NCBI GenBank assembly: GCA_015680685.1
Contig: MNCI01027046.1
Span: forward strand, 1,742,297-1,795,370
Direction: 5' to 3'
From: Gnetum montanum
Taxonomy: Eukaryota; Streptophyta; Gnetopsida; Gnetales; Gnetaceae
Length of the DNA: 53,074 nt
Under the pieces are notes generated by a model that worked only from the letters and a program-made list of their open reading frames with translations, made no database searches and had not been told where the DNA came from. A program made the translations under genes and the position numbers. Every line of letters starts with the position of its first letter. The first letter of the stretch is position 1. Below, in pieces: positions 10,557-22,176 of the stretch.

Positions 10557-12471
10557 AAATGAAAACTCGTCCTTATGTTCCTTACAAAATATTGGGAAGG
10601 TACGAGATTATTGACTTGAATGACAACTAATGGTGAATGGGATGACATGTGAATGGATCAACATTACAATACATGACAATATTAGTGTTCATGACTACAA
10701 GAGTGAACACTATACACAATTGACATCCAGCCTTATTTGGTAGCTGAGAGAGAAGAGAAAGAGAGAGAGAAAAGAAGAAGATGTGTTGCTGTCGATGCCA
10801 AGATTGCATCTTCCATTGTCCATCCATAACCGCGCCATCAATCTTGTTCCTTGCACAACCATTCTAGCACCAGTCCATCCTGAGTGTTTCCTCTAGGTCC
10901 AGTCCATTGCTGTATGATTACCATCTACACACACAACATAGTCACATATGAGCAACGATAAGTAAATCACAATATAGTTGATACCTTGCCTTGGTGTAAG
11001 GTCCATTGGCTAAGTTGTAATATGGCCAATACAGATTCTAGAGATATAACACTAGTGACTACCCAAGGTGTAGGGGTTAGGAAAAATTGAAAAAATTGGA
11101 CCAGGGCCCCCATGACTAAGAGCGATCGTCCGATAGCGATAGAATGGAAAAAGATAAGGAATAAGAAAGATGGAGAAAAAGAAACAATGGCAACACTGAT
11201 AAAATGGATGTTAGAGATGGGAATGAACTAAACAAATGTTGATTACGGAGATGTTTAAGAGAAAGAAGTTAATTGATGCACCAAATAAGAATGCCAGTGG
11301 GTCCTCCCCAAAGCAGGCTCATAACCTTTATGCCCTGACAAACCCACATTCAAAGAGTCTGTAGGCTCTAAAAATGTCATTTGGGAGCAACAGTTAAAGA
11401 CTTAACCCCAAGAATTCACCAAGGAGAAAATAATGCATCAACCAAAATATAGACTACTAATATAACCGACAATGAGGTGGAAAATGGAGAAAGAATGATG
11501 GGGAGAAGAGAATGGAATGGAGTCTCAAGAACAAGGTGGTGTACAAGCCCTTGTGTATTTATGGTTAATGTGACTGAGTAGATCCTATTTCAAATCTAGC
11601 CTCAAACAATCCACATATAGTGACTTCACATTAATACACTTGGCCAATCCACCCACTTGAAGTAATAAAAATGCTTTCGCCAAAGAGTCACCACCATTCC
11701 ATGGAAATGAAAAAGGGAAAAGTAGGAAGCGAGAGAGGGCTTTAGTTAGAGGGAACATGTTTGTTTGGTTCCATAACCAATGCTTGTAGCTCATATGATT
11801 ATTTTTTCTAAGGGGTGTGCTTTGAATTCTCACTATTTTTTTTCCGTGAGATCCACACCATGCAAAGACTTATTTTTATTGGCTCAGCTTCCCAAAAATG
11901 GAGCAACGTTGGAATGGTAAGGAAAACTCAAGAAGAAAACATCCAAGCACCCCAAGAGAATAGCCAACACAAATGCATCAAATCCCTTTGAAGTCACACC
12001 CTTTTTAGTCCTTGAGTCCTTCCTTAGTTTGAGAAATGCCTAGTCACCAATTTGTTAATAGTTTTATTATTAAAGAAAGGGATTGTACAGTTCAAAGCCA
12101 AGAGAGACCATAGAAATTCATGGATGCATGGATGATGTGGAATCATTGCTTGTTATATCAAAAGAACGCTACCTTAGTATCAACATTATAACTCAAAGGT
12201 AAAAACCAAACATCAGCAATCAATAGAATATAGTTCATACCACCATCATGAGCACTTATTAGGTGACGAATCTAACAAAACAAAAACAATAAACAAAAAC
12301 AAAAACAAACAGTCACACAAAGAAATGAAAAAGTATAAATGATGTTGCAAAACAAAAATAAGAAAAGTTAAAGAAATTTGTAAAACAAAAATGTGTAAAA
12401 CAAAAACTTAAAAGGAACTGAGGGCCTCAAATGGTTAGCAGAGGTGGTCTTCTCCCCAATGACTGAGTTGG
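10557..12471 (-). other. Element A: non-coding 3' region replacing pol and the extra ORF
   Basis: No protein-coding remnant is recognised. On the minus strand it begins (12471-12451) with ACTCAGTCATTGGGGAGA, an internal PPT-like tract shared with D (38004-38022). It continues through T-rich sequence and contains the conserved TTTGGGGAGGACCCACT motif at 11297-11318 also present in B, C and D. It ends with the CCTTCCCAA..TTTTGTAAG block that precedes the PPT of D. A thus keeps the cis-acting ends while the coding middle is gone. Small open segments (for example 11585-11833) have no family likeness. Confidence 0.65.
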
Positions 12472-12531
12472 AAGGAAGAGATTTGAAATAGTGAGCAAGG
12501 TCATCCCTTCTCAAAGGTATTGTGTGTACTA

Positions 12532-12623
12532 ACTGTTCTAAATTCATGGAAAGGTTTGGTTTGTTGCACATTGACTNGACTGTTCTAAATTCATGGAAAG
12601 GTTTGGTTTGTTGCACATTGACT
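12532..12623. other. Unmerged assembly overlap around a single N (12577)
   Basis: The 45 bases at 12532-12576 are repeated exactly at 12579-12623 with one N (12577) between them. An identical direct repeat meeting at an N inside otherwise diverged DNA is the signature of two contig ends that were abutted instead of merged. It should not be read as a biological tandem repeat. Confidence 0.9.
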
Positions 12624-12863
12624 AACAATCTATTATCAAGGCTCTTATTTGAATTTTTTAGGAATTTCCAACTTCCCCTAGTTGATTTTTTCAAGGTTAA
12701 GGCTTGGAAGTTGGTAGTAGACTTGCTCTAGTGCATCTATGCTTTCGATGTAAGCACGAGTTATTCCCTCAATTAGTTCCATGCACGTTAGTGAGTTGCT
12801 CTCTTGATCAGCTATCAGCCACTGGGTTTCTTCTTGTTGTGTGGCTACTGCATATAGGCACTT

Positions 12864-15800
12864 CTATATATTAATGTATTGTGCATACCAGTTGCATGTA
12901 GGTAATGCTAAACTTTGCACAACCCATGATCTTTGCATGTAATTGCACCCTGTATCACTGTATGCAATGCATGGAACCTTATTCTTCTTGATCTTTCCAA
13001 AAGTGTTCTCCTTAGATATTTCTAGGGAAAGATCATGGATTCCTAGGCATACATCTATAATACTTAGCCATGTCCTCCCCATTATTATTGGGAGGTCTCC
13101 TTTACTGTTATTCACTTGTATCACTAGGAAATCAGCTGGGTATGACTACCCACACATAGTGGTGACGATATCCTCCACCAGCCCCAAGGGAATAGTGATG
13201 GACTAGTCGGCCAGCTCTAGGTGAATATTGCTCTTCCTTAATGGAGGCAGGTTCCAAGCTTTCTATATTTCTTGTGATATTAAGTTGACTCCAGAACCTG
13301 AGTCTAGAAGAGCTTTGCATGGCTCATTCCCAATGATTTGGAGATAGATTAGAGGGCTTCCAGGGTTAGAGAATTTCCTGGGAAGGTGGCCAACCTTGAT
13401 CCAGTCAGTAATGGCATGTGTTAACACAACCGTATGCATTGGGCTCGGTGTTTGGTTCGAAGGGAGCTCCGAAGCTTTATTTGATGGGGAGGCATTCAAA
13501 GGTTTAACTTCTTGTGGTTGTAAGGGCTTGGTTAGACTATTGGTTTTGAAGAAAGGTCTTTTCTTCATACATTTGTTAGAACCAATAGCGAGTTGAGGCT
13601 TCACAGCCCTTGTGGCATTGCATTGTTATGGTTGAGTAGGGAGTTTCCCTTGCATTGCTAGAGCAAGTGGTAATGGAGCTATTGGTGTGAGAGCTGTGGA
13701 TGGATTTGAAGGATGGTATGTTTGTGGGTTATCTTCCCTAGGAGAAGGAGTTCTATAATACTCACAGGCTTGGTAGTAATGTTGTGATGTAACATGACTA
13801 ACAGAGTCACGTGAAGAGATTAGATGTTGCACGTAGTAGCCATATGGGTTAGGTTGTCAGTAAGGGTATTGTTGCCTTAGTGGTGGCATCCCCCATGATT
13901 GTGGGTATTGCCACTGTTGATGTTGCTCAATGGGTTATGGTGGAGTTCCACTTGGATAATATGTTGAAGGTTGGTGGAACTGCCATGGGTTACCTTGGGG
14001 ATAAGGTAATTGTCGGGGTGTTTGTCATTTATTTAGTCATGGGTTGAGTGCATACACCCCAAACTCTTGTAGATGTGAGACCACTGGGCAACATCCCTTA
14101 GGATGGTCATATTGGCATATCTTGCATCCACCATCATTGTCCATGTCTTAATCCACAACCTCTTCTATGATGGCCATGTTTCCCTTACCCTTGTTACATG
14201 CATTTCCACTTCTCTCTTTTTATTTTTGTCACAGTCACTACCTTGCTCCCTAAACTCCTCTACAATTTTAAGAATAGTTTCAAACCTACTATCTAGGGAG
14301 TTCCACATTTGGTCCACCTTTGCCGATACTTCTGTTGTTAACTTTTGAAGAGGCAAAGTTTTCCTATTCACCATCTCTTCGAGTGGTGACTCTTCTTCCT
14401 CCTCACAAAATCTCACTCCCCTATTTTGGAGGGAAGGATCTTGGTTGTATTCTTCTGCACTTTCTTTCTTTCATAGCTCACCTTCTTCTTTGGCTACTTC
14501 CTCTAGAAATCTATGAATTTGATGAGACCTAAGCTTTCATAACCTCCCTTGGGCATACGTCCCAAGGGTTCTTCTTGTTTCATGCCTAAGTCCATCCATG
14601 AGATAGCATAGTTGATCCTGCTGCGAATAACCATGGCTAGGGCAACGATGTAACAATTCGTAATAGTGGCCCATGGCAGCATCCAAGGGTTCATGATTTC
14701 CTTGCTTCCATCCTTGGATTTGCTTCTGCAGGTTAGACACTCGGGAGTACGTTTGGTACTTATCATTGAACAGTTCTAACATTGGACTCCACCTTTGAAT
14801 GGATTCTGGTTCTAAGGACTAGTACCAACTTTCAGCTTCTTTCACTAGTGTCATTAGGAACAACTTCAATTTTTACCATTTTTTTTCTATCTTTTGCAAG
14901 GCACATGCATCGTGGAATGCTTGTAAATGATTTTGAGGATCAGCATTGTATCCCCCTTCAAATCGTGGGATGTTGTTCATGTCTAACCTCGTGATCCTAC
15001 TATCCTTTTGGTGCCTTTTTGGAACTCTTACAACCTCCGTTATATCTAGCATGCTTCTAGTTACGAGTAGGGGTTCTTTGTGATCATCTCATTCATAGTG
15101 TCTATGGTGTCCACACGGTTCCCTGCTTTCCCTTCTTCTATGCCTTGATTCCTTAGAGTGCCCTCATCCTCATTCTCGACTGTCTTGTCGATGTTTTTCA
15201 CTTTGTTTTCCCTTATCCTCACGATTGGTTTCCCTATGACTGTGTCCTGACATTGAAGGAGAGGGTGAAGATGATGATGAAGGTGAAGAAGAATGAGAAC
15301 CATCACCATGACAATGTTTTCTACCATCTCTTCGGTGGTCTTAGCCTCAATCATGATCACGATCAAAACGTTCGCCCTTATCGTGTGTTTGTGTTCCCTC
15401 ATTGAACACTTCATGTTTGTGGGTATTAGAACCAAGGTTGTGAATAGTAAAGTGGAGGTTTTGATACACTACCTCTTGACCAATGTCAAGAGGAGGAACA
15501 TCATTTCGTGGAAAACCTATTGAAGTAGCTTAACCATTCTCAATTTCACTCAAAACGTGCAGAGCATCATGGGGTCATTTACCCTTCAAGGATGTATGGT
15601 ATCTCTCCTGTCGCAAGTCCCTTTGACATTGCGCTTCTATGGGATGATAGTCCCTTGTGTCATGATTACATGCAATGTATTCTGCGTACAAAAGTGGCAT
15701 GCCTATTCGTGTGAGAGCACGAAAGAGCATGTTGGGGATTGATCGGTCTGGAGGCAACACTATGTTACCCTCCAAGTCTCTCCAATGCAGTTGTTCATCT

Positions 15801-15964
15801 TGGTGGAGAATAAAGGTGAAATTGGGTACGTACTCATCGGGATGAGTATATACCCCATGAAATTGTTGAGTAACTAGCGGATCCTAGTTACATGTATTAT
15901 GCCACCGACTACCTCTTGTGTTAGTCCTAGGCAGTGAAGTACTCTTATGCGAAGAAGAGGACAT
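12864..15964 (-). pseudogene. Element A: gag-protease
   Basis: The minus-strand frame starts at ATG 15964 (MSSSSHKSTSLPRT...). Order: FTFILHQDE and GNIVLPPDRS (~15830-15750), a Ser/Arg/His-rich basic region (~15420-15100), LDMNNIPRFEGGYN (~14980), capsid-like Retrotrans_gag with SWY and LFNDKYQTY (~14900-14540), a Cys/His knuckle near 14120, and a Pro/Gln/Tyr-rich tail. Retropepsin follows, with an intact LLDSGSGVNL active site (~13290) and IMGRTWL (~13080). Stops and frameshifts split it, the longest open piece being 113 codons (13263-13604). This is one of the better-preserved gag-PR copies in the window. Confidence 0.85.
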
Positions 15965-16089
15965 CTTATCTTGTTCGGTGTGCAATGTACCATTGTATTG
16001 TCTTCCTTTAATTAACCCTAAGGGTTTGTTCTAATGTTCCAATGATATGAATGATTTCCTATGTTCTACATAGTGCTCAAACAACTGAG

Positions 16090-16107
16090 TCCCCAACAAT
16101 GGTGCCA
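16090..16107 (-). promoter_or_regulatory. Element A primer-binding site
   Basis: On the minus strand TGGCACCATTGTTGGGGA lies one base inside the 5' LTR. It is a decayed tRNA-Asp-type primer site. Confidence 0.88.
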
Positions 16108-16108
16108 A

Positions 16109-16911
16109 TGATGAGTGGTGAGGTACCCCTACACTCAACCATACGAATACGAGCATTTCACGCACGATCTGGTTGAACTCCAAAGACTAAGTGCTTACGT
16201 GCCTTAGTGGAACACTCAGGGTTAATCAATCATTGTCTTCCCAAACTTACTTATATTTTCACGGTTGTATGGTTAAGTAAGCTTGAGGTATATGATTTTT
16301 ATAGCTTTTATATTTTTTATGTCTTATGCTAATAAAGGAGAGGGAGAGAGAACTAACTAGCTAACTTACATTAACTATTCATTAACTAGTTTCTAAATAT
16401 TCCTAACACCAATTTCCATTCCCAATTGCTGTACACATCCTAAACTAGTGCAATGCTGCTGGATTACCAAATGCTAATCGTTACTGGGTTACCAAGCGCT
16501 ACACGCATGCTCGAAGTGGTCATACTGAGTGTATTTAACTAAGGGGGGTTGAAGGTTTAGAGAGATATTAATTAGCTAGGAAAGCATTAAACAATAATTA
16601 ATTACTAATTAGCTTAATATGTATGCTGCAAGGTTTATAATAAAGTTCATCTTTATTGTTGTACACAAAACTGTGCTTAGGTACAAATTGTTTGAATAAA
16701 GATTCGTTCACTCTATGACTCCTATTGTGGGCACACAGAAATAATTCTAACTCTAGGATGACTAAACTACAAGAATCTGGCTAAGGATCTAAGTCTAACT
16801 CCCCTGGAACCAAGGGTGCTACCTCTTATTTATAGAAGATGAGGCAAGATGCGAGATTGCGTATGCGATATCACGGATGCGATATTGCATACATGATATT
16901 ATGGCTCATCA
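16109..16911 (-). mobile_element. Element A: 5' LTR
   Basis: This is an 803-bp LTR with TGATGAG...CTCATCA ends, adjacent to a PBS at 16107 and to target duplication GCATG (16912-16916). It lacks the 105-bp internal duplication of the R and E1 LTRs. On the minus strand AATAAAGA (from TCTTTATT at 16650-16657) pairs with the arm at 16695-16702, with an inner TTGTAC/GTACAA helix. Confidence 0.92.
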
Positions 16912-16916
16912 GCATG
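16912..16916. repeat. Target-site duplication, right copy (GCATG) of element A
   Basis: GCATG follows the outer LTR end and matches 9730-9734 exactly. Confidence 0.92.
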
Positions 16917-19900
16917 GAGCATTAAATAGGATCACAAGTGCATATATTGAAGAAATTAATAAGTTAGAATAGTTTAGAAGAAAACACCCCTATATACATC
17001 AACAAGATATCAAATGGGATAATTAAAAATACAAGAGAAGTATGAACAAGAACCTTTAGAGCTAAAAGCCCTACCAAATGAACTAGAATATTCTTTTTTA
17101 AGTAACAAAAAACTAATAATTATTAATGTCAATCTTGATTAAGAACAAAAGAGAAAGTTATTAGAATTATAAATGACCCACTGCATTTGCATAGTTCTAT
17201 GATGAGATAACAAGAATAGATCCATGTATCTGTCAACTCTGAATCTATATAAATCCAACTATCAAACCACACTACCAACCTCAATAAACATTGAATCCAA
17301 AACTCACAGAAATCATCAAAAAAGAGTTGGTTAAACTACTAAAAGTAGGATTCATCTACCCTATAGCAAAAAATAGGATTCATCTACCCTATAGCAGATA
17401 GTAAATGAGTTAGTCCCTTAGTCATTGTTCCAAAGAAAGATGGCAAGTGGAGGGTCTACATGAACTTCTAGTTGTTAAATTCAATAATATTCAATGACCA
17501 TTTTCCTTTGCAATTTGTTAACTAAGTCCTAGACACCATTGTAGGAAATTAGTATTACAACTTTCTCAATGAATATAGTGGGTACAATCAAATTTACATT
17601 ACACTAAAAGACTAAGAAAAGACTACATTCCCCAGTCCATAGGGAACATTTGCATACAAGAAAATGCCCTTTGGCTTGTGCAATGCACCTGCTAGATTTC
17701 AAAGACTTGTAGTTAGCATCTTGTAGAAGCAAATTAGTAATGGGTTGAAGTCTTTGTGAATGAGTTCTCCACATATGGGCTAGATTTTAAATAATCCTTG
17801 GAGCATTTAGAGCAAATACAGAAATGTTGTGTAAAAACCAATCTAAAGCTCAATTGACAAAGAAGCCATTTAATTATTCAAGATGGTATAGTCTTGGGGC
17901 TTAGAGTATCTCACAAGGGAATAGAGGTAAATCCAAATAAGATCAAAGTCATCCAGAACATCACTCAAAGCCCACAAACCATTAAGGATGGTAGATCATT
18001 TCTTAGTCACATAGGATATTATAGAAGATTTATTAAAAATGTTTCAAATATTGTAAGAACTAATGAAGAAGGATGCACCATTCCACTGGATAGAATTATG
18101 TGAAAAGACATTCAAGACATTAAAATAGAAACTAATTGAAACACGAATCCTTCAAGCTCCAAATTGGTCCAAACCCTTCCACATTATGATAGATGCTTCA
18201 AACTATGTACTAGGATCATTACTTACTCAGTTGGATGATAAAAGATGAACCTATTACATACATTGCATCATTCAAAGCTTCATTAAGGCACAACTTAATT
18301 ACACCACTACAAAAAAGAAGCTTATGGTCATGGTGTATGCACCTGAAAAATTTCAATGTTATGTGCTTGGGTATCGTATCTACATCTACACGAATCACAG
18401 TGTTATTAGATTTCTAATGAATAAACCAACAGTCAGTCTAATGATAATAAGATGGCTTGTGATATTACAAGAATTCAACATCAGCATGATTAATAAAAAT
18501 AAAATCAAAAATGTTGTAGTTGATCATCTATTGAGATTCATATGGGAACCGCAAGATAATGATGAACCATTATTAGAACAATTTTCAAATGAAAATCTAT
18601 TCACAGGAATAGCAATGGCTATAGCCTTAATAGAGAAGTTGTGGATCTCTAATTATGTAACCTATCTCACTCCATAAAAACTTTTTGTTGAGTGGGATAA
18701 GTAACAAAAAGAATAGTTCTTCCGCTAAGTCAAATAGTATATGGAAATCAAAGGGAACATTTACAAGATCTACACTAATAGGCTAGTCAAATGGTATGTT
18801 CCTAAGAAAGATCAGTAAAAAGCCTTATAAAATGCACATGAAGGACCATGTGGTGATCACTATGCAAGATGAAGAATAGCATTGAAATTGGTGATGGCAA
18901 GCTACTTCTAATCTACCATATTTAGAAATGCATACTAGTTCATCCAATCTTGTGAGAGGTGTCAATGTAATGGAGAACTCATTACTAGAAATGAAGGTCC
19001 ACAATAATGGATATAGCCATTAGAGTCCTTTAATATTTCAAAAATTGATTTTATGGGATCCATCACATTGATGTCCAATGGGAAATCGTATATTATAGTG
19101 ATTGTTGATTATTGCATCAACTAGGCAAAAGCAACTACAACCAATGATTGTACAACTGCAATAGCTACTAAATTCTTCCAACATGTGGTGAATTAGTTTA
19201 GAGTACCAAAAATATTGATATCTAATAATGGAACCAACTTCACAGGAGACACATTCAAAAGCTAATGCAACACCTTAGGGTCAATCATAAATTAACTACA
19301 TCATATCACCCCTAAGAAAATGTTCAAGTAGAAGTAACCACTAGGGAACTCACAGGAATATTAACTTGAACTATTAGTAGGTTTAGAAAGATTAGAGCAC
19401 TAAGATAAAAGATGCTCTATGGGCATACAGATGCACATGGAAACTCTCTATTGGATATTCATCCTACCAACTAGTTTATGGAAAACTTCCTACACTGTCA
19501 ATCTAAGAAAAGCTAAAAAATTTAGCCATTACTAGTACACTTAACCTAGACTTAAACTTAGCTCAAAAAGTACATCTCATGAATCTTGACCTTTTAGATG
19601 AAAATTGACTTGTATCTTTGATGAGTGATAAGATTCATAAGAAATACTCCAAATGTAGGCATGACGCAAAAATGAGACAGGTGTCTATTAAGCCTAATGA
19701 TAGAGTCCTTTACTACAATCCCAATCATGTTCCACAAAGGACTAAATTTCAAACTCTTTAAGAAGGACCCTATATCATCCATGCTACCTACCACTTGGCA
19801 CCATGCACATTTATCACCCAACCAATCCACAAAGGCTTATCTTGGTTAATATTCAATAGGTCAAACCACTTTATGAATCTTCTTACTCCTCTATAGATCC
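16917..19900 (+). pseudogene. Element B: pol remnant (RT, RNase H, integrase)
   Basis: This continues B after insertion A. Linker motif EPLELKALP is at ~17045. The RT domain (~17290-18060) shows VPKKDGKWR (~17430), SGYNQI (~17580) and MPFGLCNAPARFQR (~17665). The catalytic box reads FVNE at 17753-17764 instead of FMDD/FVDD, so both metal-binding aspartates are lost. RNase H (~18180-18540) retains IMIDASNYVLGS and TNHSVIRFLMNK. Integrase (~18800-19830) retains HHCC pieces (SCERCQCNG), KIDFMGSI and ISNNGTNFTG, where the second core aspartate is now Asn. Stops are frequent and a 28-bp tandem duplication adds a frameshift. No chromodomain was seen. Confidence 0.85.
17346..17396 (+). repeat. Short tandem duplication in the RT of B
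   Basis: The 23-base block TAGGATTCATCTACCC... at 17346-17368 is repeated exactly at 17374-17396, a period of 28. Because 28 is not a multiple of three it shifts the RT frame. The copies are identical, so the event is more recent than most decay in B. Confidence 0.9.
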
Positions 19901-22176
19901 TACCTTCTCTATAAAATTATCTTCAACCTATTCCATCTACCAATTAACTATTTCCAATATTAGTCATGGAAGTGTCTAGTTAGATACTTAGGCACTGAAC
20001 CCTTTCTTTTCTTACTATTTTTTGTTTTGCATTCTTTTATACTTTTTTGATTTCTTAATCATTTTCTATTATTTGATATCTTTTAAATTATTTCTATTTT
20101 TTTTCATTCTTATCATTATCCTACAATTTTTCATCATCTTTCTTATACATATTTTTGTTGATTTTTCTAATAAAGTGCAATGAATAAAACAAGATGTAGT
20201 CCCAATAATGTGAATTTAACCCAATATTATCAAATCATTGAAGGACTAATTCTATATACAATGAGACCACATCACCCATCCACTCACTTCCAATAATGAG
20301 AGGTTCTTACCATGGACATAATGACATTCTTTTCACAATAAAACTAAAATAACTTGGTGATCATTATGCCTAGATAGAAAATTTAAGAGCCAAGTGGAAA
20401 TGAAAAGGGTGTGACACTAAGGGATTTATGGATTCTCTAAGGTTTCTACTATAGGTCTTATTCTACTATTAAGTTGTATTATTTACTTAATTACTAACGA
20501 AAAATAGAAGTATGCCTAAAATAAGTGTTGCTTTACCATGTCACTAAAAAGACATGTTACCCATGCTTGAAGGTAGTCCATTGGTAAGGTTGACATAGTA
20601 AAAATCTAATAAATGTACAGAATAAAAATTTTTTGGAGTTTCCACTAGAAAGACATGTTACCCATGCTTGAAGGTAGGCGACTTCTCAAAAATTTCAAGC
20701 TTTCTTGGATTCACATTGGCTATGGGACTAGAAAGATATGTTACCCATGCTTGAAGTCTTATTTAAAAACAAAATAAAGTGTGTTCTTAATAAACTACTT
20801 CCTTGACCTTCATTGCCAAGTGTTAATACTTCTTGCAATAGTGGTAGTCTTGTGGTTGCTAGTTTTGGGATGATGCATTGTGATGTCATTGATAAGTGGT
20901 ATGGACTTGGTTTGGATCTTGGATGGAAAGGCTAATGATTACTTTAACCACATATCACACATAGAATTCATTATGCCTATGGTTAGATATCTCATGTCCC
21001 AATTTCTACAATCACTTACTACTCCCATTCCATCTCACTATTATATATAATCTTACTTTAATGATTTTGTATAATATAGTGTTATTTTCTCATCCAAGCA
21101 ATAATAACATGTTTTTTGGAAGATAAGTATGTTTAACATTTAACTCCTTGAGTGCCTACAAACACTTGTAGTTGTGGTTATACAAGGGCACCAAGGGCTA
21201 GAGCATGCTTTGGGGATGATCCACTTGTATAAATCTTATGCTTCATGCTTAATGATCAATTCCACATCATCTTGTTCCTTTGAGACACTTAAATCATCAA
21301 TTTGCACTTTCCTACATTTTCCTGACTAATCATACTTTTGATAATTTCTACCACCATCTCCTATAAACCTTATTGACTTACTTTGCCAAAGATTCCTTCT
21401 TTCACAAACTTTTACTACCAAATTTTCATATTCTAAGCATCATCTATGCTCAAAATCTTTTGAAACCAACTCTAAATCTTCTAAACTATCCATTTAATTT
21501 AATTTTTCCATTAAAAATTGCCCAAAATTCAAAATTTCTTGATAGTGACCTCATAGCTATGATGTATTACATCCTAATATTTCACAGCTATGATGTCATA
21601 TCTAAGATGTATATAATATAAACTACTTATAAATACATATGTGAGTTAGAAAATTTTTCATTTTCCTCATTCCAAACAAGGGGAGTTCATGCTATTTTTT
21701 TGACCCTTTGATGCTCGATCTCCTAAGCTTTATAACTTCCTCACTATAACCCTGATTTGTGTGACTCTTGAACCCTTTTGATCATATGGTAATCAACTTA
21801 GTTGTGGGGGAGAGCGTTGCATGTAGATTATGTGAATTGAGCAAGATTTTCATTAAGGGTAAGAATAAGAACAAACAATCAAATCTTGATCAAACAACTG
21901 AATAAAAACTAATAAACTAAAACATCTCTCCTAACTACCCATCTAAATATACAATAAGTAAGAGAATAAAAATTGTGAGAGGCCATAATGGTTAAAAGTA
22001 CAACAAATACTAGTTTCTTTTTGAAATTTTTCTAACACTACAATCCTAATAAGAGCTAAAACATAAGAACAAGAATAAAATTTGGTTCAAGTCCAAAAAT
22101 CCAAGAAATGATTATGAACCATCAAGAACTTATTTAAAATCCTTAGGTAATCTAATCAAATCCTTTACAATTGCAA
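19901..22176 (+). other. Element B: long non-coding spacer between integrase and extra ORF
   Basis: This 2.2-kb AT-rich region has no credible coding content. It holds three copies of a ~30-base motif centred on GACATGTTACCCATGCTTGA (20542-20576, 20642-20677, 20726-20756). It also holds GCTTTGGGGATGATCCACTT at 21208-21226 and an internal PPT-like tract, CAACTTAGTTGTGGGGGAGA, at 21795-21814. Equivalent spacers with the same landmarks occur in C and D, so this is a structural part of the family. Confidence 0.75.

Larger units (their letters stand above)
9735..16911 (-). mobile_element. Element A: complete non-autonomous LTR retrotransposon inserted in B
   Basis: A is a 7.18-kb minus-strand element with both LTRs, PBS, PPT and a perfect 5-bp target duplication. 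Its interior encodes only gag and protease. From the protease-RT linker (~12700) it passes almost directly to the non-coding region that in D follows integrase (~12470). RT, RNase H and integrase are therefore missing, and so is the long extra ORF. Its two LTRs differ by about 8% over ~550 compared columns, making it the youngest insertion in B. Mobilisation would have required enzymes in trans from a pol-bearing relative such as B or D (inference). Confidence 0.88.

Noticed and set aside
12368-12731. Overlapping 108- and 69-codon ORFs on opposite strands
   Set aside because: Both span the single N and its duplicated 45-bp flank; they are artefacts of the assembly join.
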